NCBI RefSeq assembly: GCF_020529025.1
Contig: NZ_JACNMM010000003.1
Location: 372,001 to 436,000, forward strand
Direction of reading: 5' to 3'
Source of the DNA: Oceaniglobus trochenteri
Lineage (GTDB): Bacteria; Pseudomonadota; Alphaproteobacteria; Rhodobacterales; Rhodobacteraceae
DNA length: 64,000 nucleotides
In this document: piece by piece, positions 53,859-64,000 of the stretch
Layout of the letters: every line of letters starts with the position of its first letter
How positions within the stretch are numbered: the stretch's first letter is position 1
Notes under the pieces: generated by a model
Told to the model about the DNA's origin: nothing
Database searches by the model: none
What the model saw: only the letters and a program-made list of their open reading frames with translations
Made by a program: the position numbers and the translations under genes

Positions 53859-56800
53859 TGGGTCACCGTCACTTGCCCGGTTTCGGTGCGGGCGCGGAAA
53901 CGGGGGCGGTACATGTCCTCGACGCTGGCGGCGGGGTGATGGAAGGTGCCCGGCGAAATGGCCCGCACCACATAGGCCAGCCGGAAGGCGCGGTCGGATT
54001 GCCAGTTGATCGCCGTCAGGAAGCGGTCGGTGCGGAATTCGCTGTTCTCGACCTCTTCCACCGTATCCAGCCAGTCGAAGGACCCGACGTCGCCCGAGCG
54101 GACGAGGTTGGGGTTGTCGATCTCGAAGCCGGCAGGCAGCGGATCGTTCACCATCAGGCGGGCGCTGGTTTCGGCGAAGGGCTGCACCGTCAGCACGGTG
54201 ACAAGGCGGGTGCCCACCGGCACATTCGCCGGGTCTGCCGGGCTTCCCTCAAGGGTGAAATAGGTGCGTTCGATGGCATAGCCTTCGCCGCCCTTGGGCT
54301 CGGGCACCTCGGGGATGCCGAAGGTGGTGAGGGTGACGGTGGCCTCGGCGCTGCCGGTGTTGGCGATCAGCACCGGTTCGCCCGCGGTCTGGGCTTCAAG
54401 CACGCGGATCAGCGGGCCGTCGGGCACCGTGCCGTTCACCGTCAGCGCGCCGCCCGTGGTGTCGCCCAGCAGCGCGTTGGCGGCCAGCAGCGACCAGACC
54501 GCCTCTTGTGTCGAACGCTCGGGGCCGCCTTGCAGGGGGGCGATGGCGTCGATCATCAGGTCGCGGTTCAGCGCGGTGCTGCCGGATTCCACCGCAAGGG
54601 TCAGGACGGCGGCGTTGTCGCGCAGGCGGGTGCCGTAATCGGCCCGCCAACTGCGCGGGTCGTTCACCGGCTGGGTCAGCATCCGCCCCGCCTGCAGGAA
54701 CAGGGCATCGGCGCGGGTCGGGTCGCCATAGCTGGCCAGGGCCGCGCCCAGTTGCGCCACGGCCAGGGGGGTTGCCAGGTCGTCGGCCTTCACGTCGGCG
54801 TAATAGCGCAGATCGCCGATGTTCGCCGCGCCCTCGCGGGCCAGGACGTGCAGCGCATAGGCGATGTCTTCGCCGCCCTCGTCGAAATCGGGGGCATAGT
54901 TCACCCGGTTGCGCAGATTGTCGAGCGCCTGGCGGAAGGCGATGTCGGGCACGGCGATGCCCTGGGCGCGGGCCCGTGACAGGAAGTCGGTGACATAGGC
55001 ATCCAGCCAGAAATCACCCGAATCCGGGCGCCACATGCCAAAGCTGCCCCCCGGCGCCTGGTTGTCCAGCACCCGGGTCACTGCCTGTTCGATCCTTTCG
55101 CGCAGCTTGTCGCGCGTGCCAAGGCCCATGGCGCGGGCCACATCGTCGAGATAGAGCAGCGGCAGGGCGCGGCTGGTGGTCTGTTCGGTGCAGCCATAGG
55201 GGTAGCGATCCAGCGCTTCGAGAAGGCCGGGGGTGTTGAACCGCGCCAGCGGCCCGGCGGTGAGGGTTGCGGTGCCGGTGCCGGGGCGCAGGCCCGCGAA
55301 GACATCGGAATCGAAGGTGAAGGTATCCCCCGCCGCCAGCGAAAACCGGCTGGTGCGGTGGGTTTCGGGATCGTTCAGGCGCACCGGCAGGGTCAGTTGC
55401 TTGGTCAGTTGCTTGCCGTCGGGCGTGGTGAGGGACAGGTCGATTGTGTAATCGCCCACCTCTCCTGCGGTGACTGGCACGCTGAAGACCTGTTTCTCTC
55501 CCTCGGCCAGCGGGAACTGTGCCGGCAGGGCGCCGGTGTCCAGCGTGACGCCGGCACCACCGACGCTGAGCGCGGCAAGCCCCGTGGGCCCGGTGGCATG
55601 GACCACCTCAAGCAACATGCGCGAGCTGTCTCCGGGGGCCAGGAACCGGGGCAGGGTGGCGGTGACCACGACCGGATCACGCACCAGCACGTCCTGTTCG
55701 GCCTGTCCCACACCACTGTTGGACCAGACGACGGCCATCAGGCGCACCGTGCCGTTGAAGGCGGGCAGGTCGAAGGTGGCGCGGGCCACACCGTCCTGGC
55801 CCACCTGAACCGGGCCGCTGACGAAGGCCAGTAGGTCTTCGGTCGGGGGGGGCGATTGCATCCGCATGCCGCCCGCCGCATCACCGCCCGACCGCACCCG
55901 GCCCATGGCGCCGGAATTGCCGTCGATCAGGCGACCGTACATGTCGCGGATCGCCACGCCCAGCTTGCGCTGGCCGAAATAGTACTCCGACGGATCAGGG
56001 GATTCGAAACCGGTAAGGTTCAGGATGCCCACGTCGATGGCGGCAATGCTGGCCCAGGCGGTTTCGCCCGGTGCGATGCCCTCGACCCTCAGCGCAACCT
56101 CGAAGGGCTGGCGCGGCTGGGCCTCGGCGGGGACGTCGAAGCTGGCCTGCAACTGTGCCGCACCCGGATCGACCGGGGCATAGGACAGGCCCAAGGCGCG
56201 CGCCGGGGCGGTTTCGCTGTTCGCATCGCCGCCGGGGCGCAACACGGTGGCCGCCACATAGGCGCCCGGGCCCCAATCCTCGGTCACGGGGATCTGCACG
56301 GTGTTCTCACCCTCGGAAACCTCAACCGCGACCATGTCGATCAGGCGGTCCGACATGACCGTGACAAGGGCCTTGCCGGCATAGCGCGGGACAAGGCGCA
56401 GGGTGGCGGTGTCGCCCACATCGTAGGCGGCCTTGTCCAGCGACACCTCAAGCGTGTCGGGCGTATCGACGGCCGAGGCGGCGGTGTACCACCCGGCGTA
56501 GAATTCGACCGAACTGGCGGCATATTCACCGCCCAGCCGTTCAACCGTGATCTCGTAGCTGCCCCATTCGACCGGTGCGGCAACACTGACCGGTTCGCTG
56601 CCCAGTGTCACATCGCCGCTGGCGATCCGGGTGCGGCGGGTGATCGGCTCCCACTCCCACCGGCCGTTCAGCGAATACCACTGGTACTGGCGTTCGACGC
56701 GGTTGATGGTCCAGCGGGCCGGCATCGCCTGGGTGGCATTGGCGGCGACCAGGCTGAAACGCGCCTCGGTGTTCTCGGGCAGGGTGCCGTCGAAGGCGGG

Positions 56801-59287
56801 CTTGATGCCGATCATCGCGCCGGTGGGGGCGATGGCGCGGGTGATGCTGCGCTCGATGGGCCGGCCCGAACCTTCCTTGATTTGCGCGGTGATCCGCGCC
56901 TCAAGCGGGCGACCGGTGGGTTCGACCTCGGGCAGCACCAGCGGCAGGACGGCGCGGCCATCGGCATCGGTGGTCGTGCTGTCGAGATAGCGGGTTTCGC
57001 TTTGCCGGGGCGCGTCGTGGCGCCCGAAGCTGTAGCCGGGGAAACCCTCCAGCGTGTCGGACGGGCTGACGCGCAGATTCGCCTCGACCGCAAGCCCCGC
57101 ACCGGGGGTGCCAAACAGATAGCGCGCGTCAATGGTCAGGGTCGTGCGGGCCGACAGAGACAGCGGGCCTTCGGGCAACGTCAGGTCGGCGTCGATACGT
57201 TCGGGCAGGAAATCCTCGATCAGGACAGGCTGGCTGGCCAATGCCTCGGCCTTGGGGTCGGCGTGGATGTCCAGCCGCCAGGTGCCGCGCGCCACGTCGC
57301 CCCCCGTGGGCAGGCGGAACATGTGACCGCCCGCCTGGCCATCGGCCGAAAGCGTCCGCGAATACTCCACGCCATCGGGGCGATAGAGGATCGCGGTCAG
57401 CGGCACGCCGTCGATGGCCTTTGCGGCACTGTCTCGCAGCAGGGTGGTGGCGACCACGGTATCACCGGCGCGATAGGCGCCCCGGTCGGTGGTCAGGAAG
57501 ACATCCATCGGCCCGGCGGGGGCGCGCCCCTCTACACCGCGATCCGACAGGTCGAACTCGGGGTCGGTGAGGGGCAGGAAGGCCATGTCGTCGCTGCCGT
57601 TCTCGACCAGCAGCAGGGCCGGGGCCGCGCCGCCGGTGCCACGGGTCAGCCCGGCGGCGAAAAGGGCGTGCCCGGAGGCGTCCGCCGTGGCGGTGCCCAG
57701 CACGGCATTGGCCCGCGACAGCAGCGTGAGCTTTGCCCCCGCAACCGGATCGGCGCTGGACAGCGCGCGCACGAAGGCATGCAGCCCGTCGTTGCCCGCC
57801 AGCGTGGTCAGCCCCAGGTCGGAAACGACAAACCACTGGGTGGCGGGCGGGTTTTCATAGGTGTCGGCCCCGGGGATCATGGCCTGAAGCGCATAGACGC
57901 CGGTGGTCAGATCGCCCGCGACCTCGCCCAGGGGCAGGCGGGTGGTCATGTCGCGGTTCAGTTCGCGGCTGACCTCGCCCGTGCCTTCCCAGACCAGCTG
58001 GCTGACCTCGGTGGCGAATTCATCCTGGCGGTAGTCGGGCACCGGCTGGCCGAACATCCGGTCCTGGATCGCGCGGATCAGGTTGCGGTCCGACACGCGG
58101 AACAGCTTCAGATCGACTTCGGACAGGTTGACGGTGACGATGGGCAGGGCCACGTCGCCCCCGGCGGGCAGGATGTAGCCACGCCCTGAGAGCCGCGCCA
58201 CCGGCGATCTGTCACGCACATAGAGGTTCAGCGTCACCGATTTTGCCAGTTCCTCGCCCGAGGCGGCGGGCAGCCCCTCGCGGAAGGTGACGCGGTAACG
58301 GGTGCCATGTTCGACCCCTTCAAGGCATAGGCGCGAGTCTTCGGCCTGCACCGCAAGCCCAGTAACCTCGGTCTGAACGAAGGTGGCGTAATCGACGCCG
58401 GCCTGCACCAGGGGTTCGTTGAACTCGGCGCAGATGCGCGGGCTGGCCAGGTCGCTTTCGACCTGGTGGTCGGCGATGCGGAAGCCGAACTTGCCGATGG
58501 CATCGTCCAGCTTCGCGGCCAGGTCGTCACGCGGGGCCAGGCTTTGCGCCAGGCGCAGGGCGGGAATCATGTCGCGGCCCCGGTCGTTGCGTTCAAGCGC
58601 GTCGGCCATTACCGACAGGGCGGCCACCCGCACCGGCACCGTATCGGCGCGCAGATACCCGTTGATCGCGGCGTTCAGCGCGGCTTCGCGATAGGTGCGG
58701 CGCTGGCGGGAATCGCTGGTTTCGATGTTCAGCGACAGGCGGGCATATTCGGTCCAGAGATCGGCGGCATCGGTCAGGCCAAGGGCCATGCCGGTATAGC
58801 GCAGGGCGTTCAGGGTGCTGCCATTGGCGCGGGCATCGCGGGCCGATTGCAGCAGTTCGACAGCCGTCAGCCCGGTGTTGGCGTGGCGGCCGGGCAGGGC
58901 GACGGCTTCGGCCATGGCATCGGAAAAATCGCGCGGATCGAGAAACGCCAGTTCGTCACGGCGCTGTTGCGACAGAGCCAGCGCTTCGGGGGGCTGGCCC
59001 GTCACCTCGGCGGAAAAGGCGCCCTGGTAGGGTAGGCGGTCAGTCACCGAAGACTTGGTGAAACAGGCGTTCGAGCGGCTGTTGAAGGTGAAGGCGCGGC
59101 ATTGATTGTCGGTCAGGCAGGCCGTGCGGCAGACCTGGTAGGTGGTGTCGAAGATGGATTGCAGATCGCCGCCGAAGAAATCGGTGTCCTGGCTGACCGA
59201 CAGGCGCCGCTCGGGGATGGCGGGATCTGCCAGCGCGGGCAGCGCGGCCATGAGGCCAGCAAGAATCAGGGAAAACAGGCGGGTCAT
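53855..59287 (-). CDS. Bacterial alpha-2-macroglobulin family protein
   Basis: At 1810 residues this is the largest gene here. Bacterial alpha-2-macroglobulins trap proteases in the periplasm and often pair with PBP1C, as here. The signal peptide (LFSLILAGLMAALPALA) has no lipobox Cys, so the protein should be soluble, unlike lipid-anchored YfhM. Residues 30-100 form a PAN/Apple-like domain with paired cysteines (YQVCRTACLTDNQCRAFTF). Macroglobulin domains follow, then the thioester motif YGCTEQ with C1366 in a helical domain. AAAGAGG precedes ATG 59287. Confidence 0.94.
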   Translation of the reverse strand: MTRLFSLILAGLMAALPALADPAIPERRLSVSQDTDFFGGDLQSIFDTTYQVCRTACLTDNQCRAFTFNSRSNACFTKSSVTDRLPYQGAFSAEVTGQPPEALALSQQRRDELAFLDPRDFSDAMAEAVALPGRHANTGLTAVELLQSARDARANGSTLNALRYTGMALGLTDAADLWTEYARLSLNIETSDSRQRRTYREAALNAAINGYLRADTVPVRVAALSVMADALERNDRGRDMIPALRLAQSLAPRDDLAAKLDDAIGKFGFRIADHQVESDLASPRICAEFNEPLVQAGVDYATFVQTEVTGLAVQAEDSRLCLEGVEHGTRYRVTFREGLPAASGEELAKSVTLNLYVRDRSPVARLSGRGYILPAGGDVALPIVTVNLSEVDLKLFRVSDRNLIRAIQDRMFGQPVPDYRQDEFATEVSQLVWEGTGEVSRELNRDMTTRLPLGEVAGDLTTGVYALQAMIPGADTYENPPATQWFVVSDLGLTTLAGNDGLHAFVRALSSADPVAGAKLTLLSRANAVLGTATADASGHALFAAGLTRGTGGAAPALLLVENGSDDMAFLPLTDPEFDLSDRGVEGRAPAGPMDVFLTTDRGAYRAGDTVVATTLLRDSAAKAIDGVPLTAILYRPDGVEYSRTLSADGQAGGHMFRLPTGGDVARGTWRLDIHADPKAEALASQPVLIEDFLPERIDADLTLPEGPLSLSARTTLTIDARYLFGTPGAGLAVEANLRVSPSDTLEGFPGYSFGRHDAPRQSETRYLDSTTTDADGRAVLPLVLPEVEPTGRPLEARITAQIKEGSGRPIERSITRAIAPTGAMIGIKPAFDGTLPENTEARFSLVAANATQAMPARWTINRVERQYQWYSLNGRWEWEPITRRTRIASGDVTLGSEPVSVAAPVEWGSYEITVERLGGEYAASSVEFYAGWYTAASAVDTPDTLEVSLDKAAYDVGDTATLRLVPRYAGKALVTVMSDRLIDMVAVEVSEGENTVQIPVTEDWGPGAYVAATVLRPGGDANSETAPARALGLSYAPVDPGAAQLQASFDVPAEAQPRQPFEVALRVEGIAPGETAWASIAAIDVGILNLTGFESPDPSEYYFGQRKLGVAIRDMYGRLIDGNSGAMGRVRSGGDAAGGMRMQSPPPTEDLLAFVSGPVQVGQDGVARATFDLPAFNGTVRLMAVVWSNSGVGQAEQDVLVRDPVVVTATLPRFLAPGDSSRMLLEVVHATGPTGLAALSVGGAGVTLDTGALPAQFPLAEGEKQVFSVPVTAGEVGDYTIDLSLTTPDGKQLTKQLTLPVRLNDPETHRTSRFSLAAGDTFTFDSDVFAGLRPGTGTATLTAGPLARFNTPGLLEALDRYPYGCTEQTTSRALPLLYLDDVARAMGLGTRDKLRERIEQAVTRVLDNQAPGGSFGMWRPDSGDFWLDAYVTDFLSRARAQGIAVPDIAFRQALDNLRNRVNYAPDFDEGGEDIAYALHVLAREGAANIGDLRYYADVKADDLATPLAVAQLGAALASYGDPTRADALFLQAGRMLTQPVNDPRSWRADYGTRLRDNAAVLTLAVESGSTALNRDLMIDAIAPLQGGPERSTQEAVWSLLAANALLGDTTGGALTVNGTVPDGPLIRVLEAQTAGEPVLIANTGSAEATVTLTTFGIPEVPEPKGGEGYAIERTYFTLEGSPADPANVPVGTRLVTVLTVQPFAETSARLMVNDPLPAGFEIDNPNLVRSGDVGSFDWLDTVEEVENSEFRTDRFLTAINWQSDRAFRLAYVVRAISPGTFHHPAASVEDMYRPRFRARTETGQVTVTQ

Positions 59288-59439
59288 GGCAAAACCTCTT
59301 TGGAATGCGACATCTCATGCTGCCACGGGGCAGACGCGGCAGACAAGGATTCGCTGCCGTTCGACTTTAAGGCGATGTTTACATGAATCGCCCATGGTCG
59401 GGGAAACGGCAATGCAAAACGCATCCAGGGATGGGAAAG

Positions 59440-61886
<2,447 letters not shown>

Positions 61887-61902
<16 letters not shown>

Positions 61903-62660
61903 TCGCGCAGGAACACCGGGCGGTCCGGCTCGGACATCTCCAGGGCATGGGCATAGCCGCCGGTATCGAACCCTAGGATGTCCTGCGGGTCGGTCAGGCG
62001 GTTCTGCACGATGTAGCGCGCCATGGCGCCCCGGGCCTTCTTGGCGAAAAAGCTCACGATCTTCGCCTTGCCGTCCTTCAGCTCCATGAACTGCGGCGTG
62101 ACGACCCGGGGCGTCAGGCGTTTCAGATCGACGGCGCCGAAATATTCCTGGCTGGCACAGTTCACCAGGCTGTCGCTGCCCGTCTCGGCGGCCTGGGCAT
62201 TCAGCGCCCTGGCAATGGTATCGCCCCAGAAATCATAGAGCGTCTGGCCGCGCCTGGTTTTCAGGCGGCTGCCCATCTCCAGCCGATAGGCCTGGATGGC
62301 ATCGCGCGGGCGCAGGACACCGTAAAGCCCCGACAGGATGCGCAGGTGATCGCGCGCCCATTCCATGTCCTCGGGATCAAGGCTGGCGGCGTCCAGCCCC
62401 ATGTAGGTATCCCCCGCAAAGGCCAGCGCCGCGGGCTTGCTGTTGTCTTCGGTCGGCTCTGGTTCGAAGGCGCGGAACCTGTCACGGTTCAGGCGGGCCA
62501 GGTCATCGGAGAGCCCCATCAGCCCCTTCAGCTGCGCCAGCGTCAACTGGCGCGCATGACCGGCCAGGCGGTTTGCCTCGGCGTGGAAGTCCGGTGTGCT
62601 GACCGCCCCGCGCTCCACATCCCAGTTCAGCCGTTTGGCCGGCGAAATCACCACAAGCAT
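61887..62660 (-). CDS. yaaA: Peroxide stress protein YaaA
   Basis: A 257-residue DUF328 protein, the length of E. coli YaaA, which limits intracellular iron and oxidative damage. Conserved blocks are VVISPAKRLNWD at the start, FAGDTYMGLDA near residue 75, LSGLYGVLRPRDAIQAYRLEM near 110 and the C-terminal KKARGAMARYIVQNRL segment. ATG 62660 has a GGGGG site at suitable spacing, unlike ATG 62666. Its 3' end overlaps the convergent kinase gene by 16 bases. Confidence 0.93.
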
Positions 62661-62709
62661 CTGCATCCCCCGTCTGTTGACCGTCCAGATAGCAGCCAGG
62701 CGCGCAGGC

Positions 62710-64000
62710 TCAAGCGCTTTGCAGCAGTTCCAGGAAGGCGGGGCCGAAACGGGCGGCCCTCTGGGCGTCCATTCCGGGGGCATGTTCCAAGGCATCCAGG
62801 GAATCGGGGCGCCGTTCGGCGATCCAGCGCAGGGTGCTGGTGGTGCAGCTCAGCGGCTTGTCGATCCCGTCGGGGCCGCGGGCCAGGCCCAGTTGCGCCT
62901 CTTGCAGGGCATCGAACAGCGCGCCGGCGTCGCGCCCGGCCAGCTTGCGACGGGCCGGATGCATGGGGGCGGCGGCCTCGCCGGTGATCACCTCGAGGAA
63001 TGTCGCGCCGTAGCGTTCCAGCTTCTTGGCGCCCACGCCGGTGATCCCGGCCATCTGGTCCAGGCTGGTGGGGCGCCGCTCGGCCATCTCCACCAGGGTG
63101 CGGTCGGCGAAGATCACGAAGGCGGGCACGCGCTGGGCCTCGGCCAGGGCGCGGCGTTTCGCCTTCAGTGCCGAAAGCAGCGGCGCGTCCTCCTCGCTCA
63201 CCATGGCCTTGACGGCCGAGCGTGCGGATTGCGCCGCCTTGATCACGTCGCGGCGCAGCTCGATCGTCGCCTCGCCACGCAGGATCGGGCGGGCGCCTTC
63301 GGTCATGCGCAGGGCCCCGTGGCGTTCGGGATCGGGGCGCACCAGGTCGCGGCCCATCATCTGGCGGAAGATCGCCTGCCACTGCCCCTTGGAATACTTC
63401 GTGCCGACGCCGAAGGTGGGCAGCTTGTCATGCCCGCGCGCCGCCACCTTGTCGGTGCGGTTGCCCAGCAGGATGTCGATCAAATGGCCGGCGCCGAAAT
63501 ATTCCTCGGTGCGCAGGATCGCCGAAAGACCCATGCGCACGGCGGTGGTGCCGTCGAAGATCTCGGGGGCCTTGTCGCAGAGATCGCAATTGCCGCAGGG
63601 GGCGCTGTCCTCGCCGAAATAGGCCAGCAGGCGCTGACGGCGGCACCCCAGCGCCTCGGCCAGGCCTAGAAGCGCGTTCAGTCGCCCGTGATCGGCGCCC
63701 TTGCGTTCGCTGGGGGCCAGTCCCTCGTCGATCTGGGTGCGGCGCAGGCGGATGTCGTCAGGGCCATAGAGCGTCAGCGTCTCGGCAGGTGCCCCGTCAC
63801 GCCCGGCGCGGCCGATCTCCTGGTAATAGCTCTCGATGCTCTTGGGCAGGTCGGCATGGGCCACCCAGCGGATGTCGGGCTTGTCCACGCCCATGCCGAA
63901 GGCGACGGTGGCACAGACGATCAGCCCGTCTTCCTGGCTGAACCGCCGCTCCACCTCGCGGCGTTCGTCGGGGTCCATGGCGCCGTGGTAATGGCAGGCC
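62710..64000 (-). CDS. recQ: ATP-dependent DNA helicase RecQ, 3' part
   Basis: The gene runs off the right edge; about 430 C-terminal residues are present. The visible frame starts inside helicase motif IV/V (YHGAMDPDERR) and includes the motif VI stretch ESYYQEIGRAGRDG. The zinc-binding cysteines follow (CGNCDLCDK and an upstream Cys), then the RQC winged helix (GAGHLIDILLGNRTDKV) and the HRDC domain near the end, with a further HRDC-like segment. RecQ unwinds 3'-to-5' in recombination repair. Confidence 0.95.
   Translation of the reverse strand, partial: ACHYHGAMDPDERREVERRFSQEDGLIVCATVAFGMGVDKPDIRWVAHADLPKSIESYYQEIGRAGRDGAPAETLTLYGPDDIRLRRTQIDEGLAPSERKGADHGRLNALLGLAEALGCRRQRLLAYFGEDSAPCGNCDLCDKAPEIFDGTTAVRMGLSAILRTEEYFGAGHLIDILLGNRTDKVAARGHDKLPTFGVGTKYSKGQWQAIFRQMMGRDLVRPDPERHGALRMTEGARPILRGEATIELRRDVIKAAQSARSAVKAMVSEEDAPLLSALKAKRRALAEAQRVPAFVIFADRTLVEMAERRPTSLDQMAGITGVGAKKLERYGATFLEVITGEAAAPMHPARRKLAGRDAGALFDALQEAQLGLARGPDGIDKPLSCTTSTLRWIAERRPDSLDALEHAPGMDAQRAARFGPAFLELLQSA

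Noticed and set aside
55856-58189. A 777-codon plus-strand frame opposite the alpha-2-macroglobulin gene.
   Set aside because: Antisense shadow of a gene with a signal peptide and thioester motif; composition is repetitive and domain-free.

Overview
The window reads as chromosomal DNA of a high-GC alphaproteobacterium, most likely a member of the Rhodobacteraceae. Supporting this are the xseB-ispA-dxs order, the protein families seen, dense operons with 4-base start/stop overlaps, and seven copies of an interspersed GCCTCCGGCGGG(A/G)GTATTT-type element placed mainly at gene ends. No tRNA, rRNA, CRISPR array, integrase or transposase was seen. No gene-free stretch exceeds 300 bases.

Layout. 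(1) 85-6556: a histone-deacetylase-fold hydrolase, then xseB, ispA and dxs (isoprenoid precursor supply), an Mrr-type restriction endonuclease whose GTG start overlaps the dxs stop, a methyltransferase and a convergent NAD-dependent epimerase-like protein. (2) 6630-22291: a catabolic island. Seven translationally coupled minus-strand genes encode a FAD subunit, a fused FeS-molybdopterin hydroxylase, a 6-hydroxynicotinate reductase homologue, a UPF0280 protein, two tandem DUF1185 proteins and a MarR regulator. A plus-strand operon carries a complete branched-chain-amino-acid-type ABC transporter followed by an enamidase-like amidohydrolase. Hydroxylase, Hnr-type reductase and enamidase are the first three steps of nicotinate fermentation in Eubacterium barkeri, so I infer uptake and reductive opening of a nicotinate-like N-heterocycle. 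A similar operator-like sequence lies in front of both operons. Between them sit a PCu(A)C-like protein and a polytopic membrane protein. (3) 22440-28941: HU protein, AMP nucleosidase, topoisomerase IB, two EamA transporters, a PRC-barrel protein and chorismate synthase. (4) 29011-32463: a promoter, TPP riboswitch and thiBPQ thiamine transporter.

(5) 32636-46080, all minus strand: lytic transglycosylase, RNase R, a DUF2064 glycosyltransferase-like protein, a GNAT enzyme, dapE, small proteins, dapD, a Trm112-like protein only 59 codons long, a Lon N-terminal-domain protein, a thioredoxin-TPR protein, then a coupled set of three membrane-associated unknowns with a Tat-exported FAD oxidase, and xthA. 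(6) 46334-51131: small secreted proteins, a membrane protein with a C-terminal OmpR-like winged helix, CorA, a metallophosphoesterase and a thiolase. (7) 51278-59287: an envelope operon of alpha-2-macroglobulin with a thioester motif, a glycolipid-binding-family protein and PBP1C. (8) 59440-64000: a hybrid sensor kinase, yaaA and the 3' part of recQ, which runs off the end.

Start sites were moved inward from the longest open frame wherever a Shine-Dalgarno sequence, signal peptide or family alignment favoured it. Functions are assigned from recalled family features and visible motifs; no database search was run.
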